DNA of 19,638 bases from DATFQE01 sp035264445 (lineage in GTDB: Bacteria > Actinomycetota > Thermoleophilia > Gaiellales > Gaiellaceae), in the NCBI GenBank assembly GCA_035264445.1, contig DATFQE010000185.1:1-19638 (forward strand), given 5' to 3'. A model generated the notes under the pieces. The model was not told the DNA's origin. It did not search any database and worked only from the letters and a program-made list of their open reading frames with translations. Below, one piece after another: positions 1 to 5,952 of the stretch. Each line of letters begins with the position of its first letter. The stretch's first letter is position 1. Position numbers and translations under genes: made by a program.

Positions 1-1
1 G

Positions 2-376
2 CGAGCGCGGATCATCGCGTCGTCGGTTTCGGGCGTCGAGCCGGAGATCATGGGTGTCGGCCCGATCGAGGCCGTCCGCAAGGTGCTCGAACGGGCCGGG
101 ATGACGATCGACGACGTCGACGTGATGGAGCTGAACGAGGCCTTCGCCGCGCAGGTGCTCCCGGTCTGTCGCGAGCTCGGTGTCGACCCGTTCGGCGAGA
201 AGCTCAACCCGCACGGCGGCGCGATCGCGCTCGGCCACCCGTACGGCATGACCGGCGCCCGGATCATGTGCACCCTGCTCAACGACCTCGACTCGCTGGA
301 CGGGACGATCGGCCTCGAGACGATGTGCGTCGGCGGCGGGCAGGGAATGGCGATGCTCGTCGAGCGGCTGAACTGA
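2..376 (+). CDS. Thiolase (acetyl-CoA acyltransferase), C-terminal part, cut by window edge
   Basis: This is the C-terminal domain of a thiolase, which cleaves 3-ketoacyl-CoA with CoA to acetyl-CoA and a shortened acyl-CoA, the last step of beta-oxidation. The reading frame is open from base 2, so the N-terminal two thirds, with the nucleophilic Cys, lie upstream of the window. About 124 residues are visible. They show the NEAFA motif, the GGAIALGHPYG loop with the catalytic His, and the CVGGGQG loop with the second catalytic Cys, so the enzyme should be active. A condensing (biosynthetic) role cannot be excluded from this part alone. The stop at 374-376 abuts the next gene, which suggests co-transcription with the two hydrolases downstream. 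Confidence 0.93.
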   Translation, partial: RARIIASSVSGVEPEIMGVGPIEAVRKVLERAGMTIDDVDVMELNEAFAAQVLPVCRELGVDPFGEKLNPHGGAIALGHPYGMTGARIMCTLLNDLDSLDGTIGLETMCVGGGQGMAMLVERLN

Positions 377-377
377 G

Positions 378-1103
378 CTGAGCGCGCCGCTGCTCCTCAT
401 AGCCGGGCTCGGCCAAGGCGCCTGGGCCTGGCGCGATGTGCTGCCGCTGCTCGATCGAGACGCGATCACCTTCGACAACCGCGGGACGGGGCTGCTGAAC
501 GGCGAGCCTCCCCGGCGAACGATCGCCGACCTCGCAGACGACGCATTGGCCGAGGTCGATGCGCCCGCCGATATCGTCGGCCTGTCCATGGGCGGCTACG
601 TCGCGATGACGATCGCGCTCTCGAAGCCCGAGGCGGTGCGCTCGCTCGTGCTTGCCGGCACGGGGGCGGGCGGGCCGGATCGCGTGCGGCGGCCGAAACA
701 CGTGGCCGACGCATTCACGGCGGCGCTTCGCCTGCCCTATGACGAATATGCGCGACGGACAATGCCGTACACGTTCGCGGCCGGCTGGAGCGAGGCCAAC
801 CCGGAGCGGTTCGAGGAGTTGCTCGCCGCGCGGCTCGAACACCCGACGCCGTACTCGACGATCGGAGCGCACGCCGACGCGTGCTACGCGTTCTACGGCG
901 CGGGTTCTCCGGTCGAAGGGATTACGGCGCCGACGCTGGTCATCCACGGCTCCGAGGACCTGATCGTCCCCGTCGAGAACGGGCGCATGCTCGCGCGGCG
1001 AATTCCGGGCGCGCGCTACGTCGAGCGCACCGGCCGCGGGCACAACCTGCCGCTCGAGGAGCCGGAGACGTTCGCCGCCCTCGTGAACGAGTTCCTGCAA
1101 TGA
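378..1103 (+). CDS. Alpha/beta hydrolase, probable CTG start
   Basis: Serine alpha/beta-hydrolase, substrate unknown. Numbered from CTG 378 it has 241 residues. The nucleophile elbow GLSMGG puts Ser at about 70; Asp194 (GSEDLIVP) and His222 (GRGHNLP) complete the triad. The first strand and oxyanion loop, LLLIAGLGQG, lie at residues 5-14. Start choice is the odd point. The frame is closed by a TGA at 369-371, and the only normal start is GTG 438, which would delete that strand and loop. CTG 378, one base after the thiolase stop, restores a full fold. The gene ends in ATGA, overlapping the next gene, so it is translationally coupled. It may hydrolyse an ester, lactone or thioester feeding the thiolase pathway (inference). 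Confidence 0.85.
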   Translation: MSAPLLLIAGLGQGAWAWRDVLPLLDRDAITFDNRGTGLLNGEPPRRTIADLADDALAEVDAPADIVGLSMGGYVAMTIALSKPEAVRSLVLAGTGAGGPDRVRRPKHVADAFTAALRLPYDEYARRTMPYTFAAGWSEANPERFEELLAARLEHPTPYSTIGAHADACYAFYGAGSPVEGITAPTLVIHGSEDLIVPVENGRMLARRIPGARYVERTGRGHNLPLEEPETFAALVNEFLQ

Positions 1104-1975
1104 ACGTCTACCGCACTCCCGACGAGCGGTTCGACGGACTCCCGGGCTATGGGTTCGAGCCGCACTACGTCGAACAGGACGAACTGCGCATGCACTACGT
1201 GGACGAAGGGAGCGGCGAGCCGGTGCTGCTCTTCCACGGCGAGCCGACCTGGTCGTTCCTCTACCGCAAGGTGATCCCGCCGCTGTCGCGCGTCGCGCGC
1301 GTGCTCGCACCGGACTACTTCGGCTTCGGCCGCTCCGACAAACCGGTCGACCCCGACTGGTACTCGTACGACTCGCACTACGCGTCGGTCGAGCGGTTCG
1401 TCGACGAGCTCGACCTGCGCGGGCTGACGCTCGTCGTCCACGACTGGGGCGGGCCGCTCGGCCTCCGGCTCGCCGTCGAGCGGCCGGAGCGCGTGGAGCG
1501 GCTCGTGATCACGAACACCGGGCTGTACGCAGGCCGGCCGCCTTCTGACGAGTGGCTGCGCTTTCGCGAGTTCGTGCGTCGCGTGCGGACGGACTTCCGC
1601 CCCGGGCAGCTCGTGCAGATCACCTGCGTGACGGAGGTCGCCGACGAGGTCGTGGCCGGGTATGACGCGCCTCACCCGACGCCCGAGTCGAAGACCGGCC
1701 TGCTGATGTTCCCCGAGCTCGTTCCAACCGAGCCGGATCATCCGTCGGCGGCGACCATGACGCGGGTGCGCGAGACGCTCGGCGGCTGGCGGAAGCCGGC
1801 GCTCGTGGTCTTCAGCGACTCCGACCCGATCTTCTCGCCGCGTGTCGGCGAGCGCTTCGCAGAACGGATCCCGGGCGCCGAGCTCGGCGAGCCGCTCGCA
1901 GGCGCCGGCCACTTCCTCCAGGAGGACAAAGGCGAGGAGCTCGGCGAGCGAATCGCCCGCTGGCTGTCCGAGTAA
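1100..1975 (+). CDS. Haloalkane dehalogenase-like alpha/beta hydrolase
   Basis: 291 residues, cytoplasmic. It resembles subfamily I haloalkane dehalogenases, which split carbon-halogen bonds through an Asp nucleophile. Visible: oxyanion loop HGEPTWS (46-52), strand-loop APDYFGFGRSDKP (70-82), nucleophile elbow VVHDWGG with Asp115 followed by the halide-binding-type Trp116, Asp242 (SDSDPIF) and His271 (AGHFLQED). The second halide-binding Trp, which sits in the cap domain in this family, cannot be placed with certainty; Trp152 is a candidate. Epoxide hydrolases share the Asp nucleophile but carry two cap tyrosines, so activity on epoxides or other esters remains possible. ATG 1100 overlaps the previous stop (ATGA), so the gene belongs to the thiolase operon. 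Confidence 0.85.
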   Translation: MNVYRTPDERFDGLPGYGFEPHYVEQDELRMHYVDEGSGEPVLLFHGEPTWSFLYRKVIPPLSRVARVLAPDYFGFGRSDKPVDPDWYSYDSHYASVERFVDELDLRGLTLVVHDWGGPLGLRLAVERPERVERLVITNTGLYAGRPPSDEWLRFREFVRRVRTDFRPGQLVQITCVTEVADEVVAGYDAPHPTPESKTGLLMFPELVPTEPDHPSAATMTRVRETLGGWRKPALVVFSDSDPIFSPRVGERFAERIPGAELGEPLAGAGHFLQEDKGEELGERIARWLSE

Positions 1976-1992
1976 CCGTCCCGAAGGGCGAC

Positions 1993-2014
1993 GTCCGGGG
2001 TCTGACCCCAGGAC
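1993..2014. repeat. GGGGTCTGACCCC palindromic repeat, copy 1
   Basis: Arms GTCC-GGGGTC and GACCCC-A-GGAC around a central T; one extra A interrupts the right arm. It lies 18 bases past the stop of the dehalogenase-like gene, in the convergent gap. It shares the core and right flank (GGAC..GGCC..AA) with copy 2 at 2096-2116. It could fold as a hairpin at the 3' end of the mRNA, but no T-tract follows. Confidence 0.75.
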
Positions 2015-2036
2015 GCGGCCAAACTAGACGCGTCCG

Positions 2037-2056
2037 TTTGGCTCGAGCGAGCCGAA
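2037..2056. terminator. Possible hairpin between convergent genes
   Basis: TTTGGCTCG and CGAGCCGAA can pair as a stem of about eight base pairs (one G-U) around a tiny loop. It lies between two convergent genes, where a terminator is expected. There is no T-run on either side, so it is only a candidate factor-independent terminator. Confidence 0.3.
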
Positions 2057-2095
2057 CACGGCTTGCCCAACGATGGGCTCGTTCCATTCGGCCTC

Positions 2096-2116
2096 GTCCG
2101 GGGTCTGACCCCGGAC
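2096..2116. repeat. GGGGTCTGACCCC palindromic repeat, copy 2
   Basis: A perfect 21-base palindrome with ten-base arms GTCCGGGGTC and GACCCCGGAC around one central T. It is a direct repeat of copy 1, 103 bases away, in the same 165-base gap. It is 24 bases from the stop of the VOC gene, so it could also act as a 3' hairpin for that transcript. Its regularity suggests a dispersed REP-like family rather than a gene-specific terminator (inference). Confidence 0.8.
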
Positions 2117-2140
2117 ATGGCCGAAAGCGGCGCGTGCGCC

Positions 2141-2530
2141 CTACGCGGCGAGGCGGTCCGACGTGACCCGGTGGACGACCTCGATCGCGTTGCCGTCGGG
2201 ATCGAGGATGCGCGAGGCGTAGTAGTCGCGGTTGTACTCGCCGCGGCAGCCGGGCTCCTGGACGGACTCGGCCGAAGCCGAGAGGGCCGACGAGTGGAAC
2301 CAGTCGACCTCGTCCCTGTCGTCGGCGGCCAGCGTGACGTCCAGCGCGCCGGCGCCGCTCGACTCGACGACCCACAGCGAGCTCGGCTCGCCCTTGACGC
2401 CGAAGTACGCGCGCCGCCGGTCGGGCCAGTCGAGCAGGAGCACGAGCCCGAGCGGGGCGAGGACTCGCTCGTAGAACGGCTTGCTCGTCTCGTAGTCAGA
2501 GACCGGAATGGTGAGGTGGTCGATCCCCAT
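2141..2530 (-). CDS. VOC / glyoxalase-fold protein with altered metal site
   Basis: 129 residues, a single-chain VOC-superfamily protein made of two beta-alpha-beta-beta-beta units. The family includes glyoxalases, extradiol dioxygenases and antibiotic-binding proteins. The first ligand (MGIDHLTIPV, His5) and the last (LDPDGNAIEVV, Glu) fit the metal-binding pattern. The second-unit strand, usually HIAF in this subgroup, reads LDVTL, and the HYHPxYY element reads EYNRDYY, so two usual His positions are lost. It may bind a different metal or none. ATG 2530 is chosen because a TTGACA/TATTCT promoter places the transcript start essentially at this codon. It is divergent from the TetR gene and probably repressed by it. 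The substrate is unknown. Confidence 0.85.
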   Translation of the reverse strand: MGIDHLTIPVSDYETSKPFYERVLAPLGLVLLLDWPDRRRAYFGVKGEPSSLWVVESSGAGALDVTLAADDRDEVDWFHSSALSASAESVQEPGCRGEYNRDYYASRILDPDGNAIEVVHRVTSDRLAA

Positions 2531-2537
2531 CGGAGCG

Positions 2538-2556
2538 AGAATAGAACGACCGTGCT
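2538..2556. promoter_or_regulatory. TetR operator candidate, copy 1
   Basis: A 19-base element containing ACGACCGT, matching 16 of 19 bases with the element at 2602-2620 in the same orientation. It covers the -10 and part of the spacer of the VOC promoter. Binding by the adjacent TetR protein is inferred. Confidence 0.55.
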
Positions 2557-2566
2557 TTTTTGTCAA
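2538..2566 (-). promoter_or_regulatory. Strong promoter of the VOC gene, probably leaderless
   Basis: Read on the minus strand: TTGACA (2566-2561), 17-base spacer, TATTCT (2543-2538), then seven bases to the ATG. The -35 is a perfect consensus match, the -10 matches four of six bases, and the spacing is ideal. With only seven bases between -10 and ATG, the mRNA would begin at or next to the start codon. The operator-like repeat lies inside the spacer, so a bound TetR would block polymerase. Confidence 0.7.
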
Positions 2567-2600
2567 GGCTGATAAACTGGAACTTCGGATCCAAGGCTGG

Positions 2601-2606
2601 TAGAAT
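2601..2606 (+). promoter_or_regulatory. Possible -10 of the TetR gene
   Basis: TAGAAT lies nine bases before the GTG of the TetR gene and matches TATAAT in five of six positions. No good -35 is seen 16-18 bases upstream. If used, the transcript would be nearly leaderless, mirroring the VOC gene on the other strand. Confidence 0.45.
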
Positions 2607-2620
2607 CGGACGATCGTGCT
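2602..2620. promoter_or_regulatory. TetR operator candidate, copy 2
   Basis: The second 19-base element, with the perfect eight-base palindrome ACGATCGT at 2610-2617. It overlaps both the TAGAAT box and the GTG start codon of the TetR gene, so it fits autorepression. A second pair of direct repeats (CAAGGCTGATAAA at 2564, CAAGGCTGGTAGA at 2592) lies between the two operator copies. Confidence 0.55.
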
Positions 2621-3212
2621 AAAGACCAAGGGCGAACGCACGCGCCAGGCGATCCTCGACACCGCTGCGGCGCTCGCGACCGAGGAGGGCCTCGAGCCGT
2701 TGTCGATCGGGCGCCTTGCCGAGGCGACGGCGATGAGCAAGAGCGGCCTCTTCGCGCACTTCGGCTCCAAGGAGGAGCTGCAGCTCGCCACCGTCGACCA
2801 CGCCGCCGCGCTCTTCGTCCGCGAGGTGATCGCACCAGCACGGGAAGCGCCACGCGGTCTGGCGCGCGTCTGGGCGCTCTGCGAGAACATGGTCGACTAC
2901 GCGCAGCGGCAGGTGTTCCCCGGCGGCTGCTTCTTCGCCGCAGCCGCGTTCGAGTTCAACCGCCGGCCGGGGCCTGTCCGCGATCGCATCGAGCACATGC
3001 TCGGCACTTGGCTGTCCTACCTCGAGCACGCGGTCGAGCAGGCACAGCAGACGGGAGAGCTCGTTCAGACGCCCAGCGCGAAGGAGCTCGCGTTCGAGCT
3101 CGACGCGTTCGCTCAGGCGGCGAACGCGAAGTTCCAGCTGTTCCGCGACGACGCGGTCTTCGCCGACGCGCGCCGCGCGATCCGCGAGCGCCTCGAGAGC
3201 CTGCGCCCCTAG
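2616..3212 (+). CDS. TetR-family transcriptional regulator
   Basis: 198 residues from GTG 2616. The N-terminal winged-free HTH domain (about 8-55) has the typical pattern ERTRQAILDTAAALATEEGLEPLSIGRLAEATAMSKSGLFAHFGSKEEL; helix 3 is AMSKSGLFAHF. The remainder is an all-helical ligand-binding and dimer domain containing GGCFFAAAAFEF and RPGPVRDRI, a common C-terminal type in actinobacterial TetR proteins. It probably represses itself and the divergent VOC gene through the two repeats at 2538-2556 and 2602-2620. The ligand is unknown; given the neighbours, an acyl-CoA or hydrophobic compound is plausible. Its TAG shares the four-base palindrome CTAG with the stop of the convergent phosphoesterase gene. 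Confidence 0.92.
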   Translation: MLKTKGERTRQAILDTAAALATEEGLEPLSIGRLAEATAMSKSGLFAHFGSKEELQLATVDHAAALFVREVIAPAREAPRGLARVWALCENMVDYAQRQVFPGGCFFAAAAFEFNRRPGPVRDRIEHMLGTWLSYLEHAVEQAQQTGELVQTPSAKELAFELDAFAQAANAKFQLFRDDAVFADARRAIRERLESLRP

Positions 3213-4093
3213 AAGCGCCGCAGCTTCGCTCCGTCGTGGTCGAACGCCTGGAGCACGCGGCCGGCGACGCCGCCGTCCTCTGCGACCTCGACGACGACCG
3301 CATGGAACAGGGCGCCGCGGTCCTCCGGGTGTCCGTCGCCTTCGGTGCAGACGCCGCGCATGTGCGAGCAGAGCCCGGTGCCGCCGCCTCCGGACATGAC
3401 GAAATGGACGCCGGCGCGGACGGTGTGGTCGAACGCGAGCCCGTGCGCGCAGCACACGAGCATCACGTCGTGGCGCCGGATGATCTCGAGGAACTCGGTC
3501 TCGCCCCGCTTGAAGCCCCAGTCCGGGTGCGGCGCATAGTGGCCGTCGAGGTACGGCGGCTGGTGCATCAGTACGACGCGGTTGGGCTCTGCGGCGGTGG
3601 ATAGCCGCTCGTCGAGAAATGCGAGGTCGTCGTCGCGCGGCCCGCGGGTTCCCTCGGGCGTGCCATACCCCGGGAAATCGGCGCGTCCCGGCTCGCCGCC
3701 CTCGGCGTGGATCGCCACGAAGCGTGTGTGGCCGCAGGCGAAGTCGAAGTTCATCGGGCCGTGGATCCGCTCGAAGACGTCTGGCCCGTTCAGATCGTCG
3801 AGGTCGTGGTTGCCGACGACGCAGACGTTCGGGATCGGCAGCGCCTCCATCTGCCGGAGATAGTGGTCGTGGCGGTCGGGCGTTCCGGGCCCGGCGAAGT
3901 CGCCCAGATTCACGAAGAAGGCCGGCGCGGGGTCGAGCGCGGCGACCTGACCGACGAGCGCCGAGTAGATCGCGTCGGCGGTCGGGTCCCACCACGCGCC
4001 CGAGTCGCCGGCGAAAGCGAACCGGACGACGCCGTCGACCGGCACCGCCTCGATCCGCTCGACCATCAGCTGGTTGCGCGGAATTCCCGCCAC
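3209..4093 (-). CDS. Calcineurin-like metallophosphoesterase
   Basis: 294 residues from GTG 4093, cytoplasmic; last gene of the seven-gene operon. Metal-site motifs in order: AGDSG (DxH motif with Gly for His), NLGDFAGPG, GNHDLDD, a later His in LMHQPPY, and CCAHGLAFDH in place of the usual GHxH. The fold is clear, but two classical ligands are replaced, so the metal site and substrate may be unusual. Substrate unknown: phosphomonoester, diester or nucleotide are all possible. Start choice: GTG 4093 is preceded by GGAGG four bases away; ATG 4066, in a TGATG overlap with the previous stop, is the alternative and removes nine residues with no domain loss. Its place behind a kinase suggests handling of a phosphorylated intermediate (inference). 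Confidence 0.85.
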   Translation of the reverse strand: MAGIPRNQLMVERIEAVPVDGVVRFAFAGDSGAWWDPTADAIYSALVGQVAALDPAPAFFVNLGDFAGPGTPDRHDHYLRQMEALPIPNVCVVGNHDLDDLNGPDVFERIHGPMNFDFACGHTRFVAIHAEGGEPGRADFPGYGTPEGTRGPRDDDLAFLDERLSTAAEPNRVVLMHQPPYLDGHYAPHPDWGFKRGETEFLEIIRRHDVMLVCCAHGLAFDHTVRAGVHFVMSGGGGTGLCSHMRGVCTEGDGHPEDRGALFHAVVVEVAEDGGVAGRVLQAFDHDGAKLRRF

Positions 4094-4728
4094 AGCTCCT
4101 CCATCGTCCGCAGGCGGCCGCTCAGGTGGATCGGGTCATAGGGCGTGTGGTTGACAGCGCGGACGACCCAGTCCTCGCCCACGTCGACGACGTTGATGCA
4201 CGCCGGGGACTGCTCGAGATTGCCGAGCAGGGCCCGCTCGCCTGTGAGCGCAAAGGACAGGATCGCCCGGTTGACGCCGCCGTGAAGAACCGCGAGGACG
4301 ACGTCCCACTCCGGGTCGTCGAGCAACCGCTCGAGGGCCGGGAGCACGCGGTCGAGCAGCGACCGGATCGTCTCGCCGCCGAGGAACGGCGTCTCCTCCG
4401 GCACGACGCCGTGCCAGGCGCTGACGAAGGCGGCCTCGAGCTCGTCCTCGGGAATGTCGCCGAGGCGACCGGACTCGATCTCGCGCAGCTCGGGCCAAAC
4501 CTCCGGTTCCGGGTTAGACGGCGCCACGATGCGCGCCGTCTCGAGGGTTCGCGGCAGCCCGCTGGTGACGACGCGGTCGAAGTCGATCCTCGCGAGCAGA
4601 TCGCGCGCCGCACGCGCCTGCTCGCGCCCTGCGTCGGTCAGCGGCACGAGATCCGGGCGGAGCGGGCGGCCGTCCTGGAAGTACGCAACCTGCGCGTGGC
4701 GCATCAGGTAGATCCGGCGGCGGGTCAC
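4066..4728 (-). CDS. Histidine phosphatase (phosphoglycerate mutase-like) family protein
   Basis: 220 residues from GTG 4728, which overlaps the previous stop (GTGA). Histidine-phosphatase fold: the LMRHAQ motif gives phospho-acceptor His11 with Arg10; SGLPRTLETA gives Arg60; Glu83 or Glu85 in LREIESG is the likely acid; VLHGG gives the second His149. All core residues are present, so it should be a working phosphatase rather than a degenerate copy. True phosphoglycerate mutase is unlikely, since RHGE is replaced by RHAQ and the context is accessory. It follows an APH-type kinase and its small partner in one operon, so it may dephosphorylate a phospho-acyl intermediate or a dead-end product (inference). 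Confidence 0.9.
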   Translation of the reverse strand: MTRRRIYLMRHAQVAYFQDGRPLRPDLVPLTDAGREQARAARDLLARIDFDRVVTSGLPRTLETARIVAPSNPEPEVWPELREIESGRLGDIPEDELEAAFVSAWHGVVPEETPFLGGETIRSLLDRVLPALERLLDDPEWDVVLAVLHGGVNRAILSFALTGERALLGNLEQSPACINVVDVGEDWVVRAVNHTPYDPIHLSGRLRTMEELWREFRATS

Positions 4729-5030
4729 TCGTACTTCTCGAGATAGGCCGGGTTCGACACTCGCAGCTTTGCGGCGACGTGCGCCTTCAGCGTCGAGTGC
4801 GCGTCCGGCGGAACGTCACCCGCCCTGATCCGTCGCGCGAGCTGGCGCAGTTCGTCGGAGGAGAGGTCCGGCTCGTCGGACTCGAGCTCGCGCCGCGCGA
4901 TCCCGAGCGCGTTCATCGCGACAAGGGTGCGGAACTTCAGCCTTTGATCGTCGAGCGTGGGAAGAATCTCGGTCGAGAGGAACTCCCACACGGCCTCGAC
5001 GAGCTCGGGAGCTACGGGTCGATCAGGCAT
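4725..5030 (-). CDS. Small DUF6285-like protein, putative LvaB-type partner of the kinase
   Basis: 101 residues, soluble, mostly helical, starting PDRPVAPELVEAVWEFLSTE and containing KFRTLVAMNALGIARREL. This pattern resembles the small proteins (DUF6285, assigned from memory of the family) that usually follow APH-type phosphotransferases near acyl-CoA dehydrogenases. In the Pseudomonas putida levulinate pathway a similarly small protein, LvaB, works with kinase LvaA; that this is its counterpart is inferred from size and position. ATG 5030 overlaps the kinase stop by eight bases, and the 3' end overlaps the phosphatase start (GTGA), so all three are coupled. No enzyme motif is visible; it may be a kinase subunit. 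Confidence 0.8.
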   Translation of the reverse strand: MPDRPVAPELVEAVWEFLSTEILPTLDDQRLKFRTLVAMNALGIARRELESDEPDLSSDELRQLARRIRAGDVPPDAHSTLKAHVAAKLRVSNPAYLEKYE

Positions 5031-5952
5031 CGATCAGCGAGAGCAGCTCGTACTCCATCTCTGCGGCCATCCGGCCGAGCACCGCGTACTCGACGCTGCG
5101 GTCCACGCCGGTCAGGTGGCGGCGGCACTGCGTGAGGCAGCCGATCGCCCACTTGACGTTGCCCAGGACCTCCCACCAGTCGAGGTCCGCCTCGGCCACG
5201 TCGACCCCGGTTAGCTCGGCGTAGCGCGCCAGGTAGGGCGCGAGCTCTCCCACACCGCCGAGCCGCCGCTCGTCGGCGCCGAAACGCCAGGCTCGGACGA
5301 TCGGCCAGCCGAGGTCCTCCCGCGGGTCGGACAGGTGAGCGAACTCCCAGTCGAGGAGGTATTCCAGCCCGCCTTCCGAGACGGCGACGTTGCCGATCCG
5401 GAAGTCGCCGTGGCTGACGACCTCGGGGAGCGGCTCGGGACGATGCTCGCGGAGCCACCACAGCCCATACTCGATCGCAGGATGCGGGTCCTCGACCGAG
5501 TCGAGCTCTCCGTAGAAGCGCTCGAGGATGTCACCGCTGCGCAGGAACGGCAGGCGCTGGGGCGGGATCGCATGGATCTTCGCGAGCTCGTCCGCGAGCT
5601 GCGTCTCGAGGCCGGGCGGCGGCTTGCGCGCGATCCGCCGGCCGATCGTCTCGCCGTCGATACGTTCCATCGCGAAGGCCTCGCGGCCGCCGAGCTCGCC
5701 GAGGTATGCGACCGGCTTCGGCACGCGCACCCCGGCCTCGGCCGCCGCCTCGAGCACGGCGAACTCGTGCTCGAGCGAGAGCGTCGCCGCATGGATCACG
5801 CCGCCCGCCGCGCGACGGACGAGTAGCGGCTCGCCGTCTGCGTCGACCGCCCAGGCCTCCTTCGAGGCGCCGCCGGCGAGCAGGTGCATCGAGTCGACGC
5901 GGCGCCCGAGCCGCTCCTCCAGCTCAGAGGCCCAAGGCGGCACAACCGTCAT
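5023..5952 (-). CDS. APH-type phosphotransferase, ACAD10/11 and LvaA-like kinase
   Basis: 309 residues of the aminoglycoside-phosphotransferase/choline-kinase fold. Visible: nucleotide loop LLAGGASKEAW (24-34), Arg46-Arg47 at the Lys position, hinge region AMERIDGETIG (94-104), Brenner motif SHGDFRIGN with catalytic Asp183 and Asn188, and the metal-binding DWEFAHLSDPREDLGW with Asp201. All catalytic positions are present. The subfamily is the one fused to acyl-CoA dehydrogenase in human ACAD10/ACAD11 and free-standing as LvaA in levulinate catabolism, where 4-hydroxyacyl-CoA is phosphorylated. An ACAD11-like dehydrogenase lies at 8429-9637, so that role is the best guess; antibiotic resistance is unlikely. 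ATG 5952 overlaps the methyltransferase stop (ATGA). Confidence 0.9.
   Translation of the reverse strand: MTVVPPWASELEERLGRRVDSMHLLAGGASKEAWAVDADGEPLLVRRAAGGVIHAATLSLEHEFAVLEAAAEAGVRVPKPVAYLGELGGREAFAMERIDGETIGRRIARKPPPGLETQLADELAKIHAIPPQRLPFLRSGDILERFYGELDSVEDPHPAIEYGLWWLREHRPEPLPEVVSHGDFRIGNVAVSEGGLEYLLDWEFAHLSDPREDLGWPIVRAWRFGADERRLGGVGELAPYLARYAELTGVDVAEADLDWWEVLGNVKWAIGCLTQCRRHLTGVDRSVEYAVLGRMAAEMEYELLSLIDA

Noticed and set aside
1976..2140. Intrinsic terminator with the repeats as stem
   Set aside because: Hairpins are possible but no T-tract follows on either strand; kept as repeats, with one low-confidence hairpin.
5023..5952. Aminoglycoside resistance gene
   Set aside because: The fold is the same, but the sequence pattern and the DUF6285-like and ACAD neighbours fit the ACAD10/11-LvaA kinase group.
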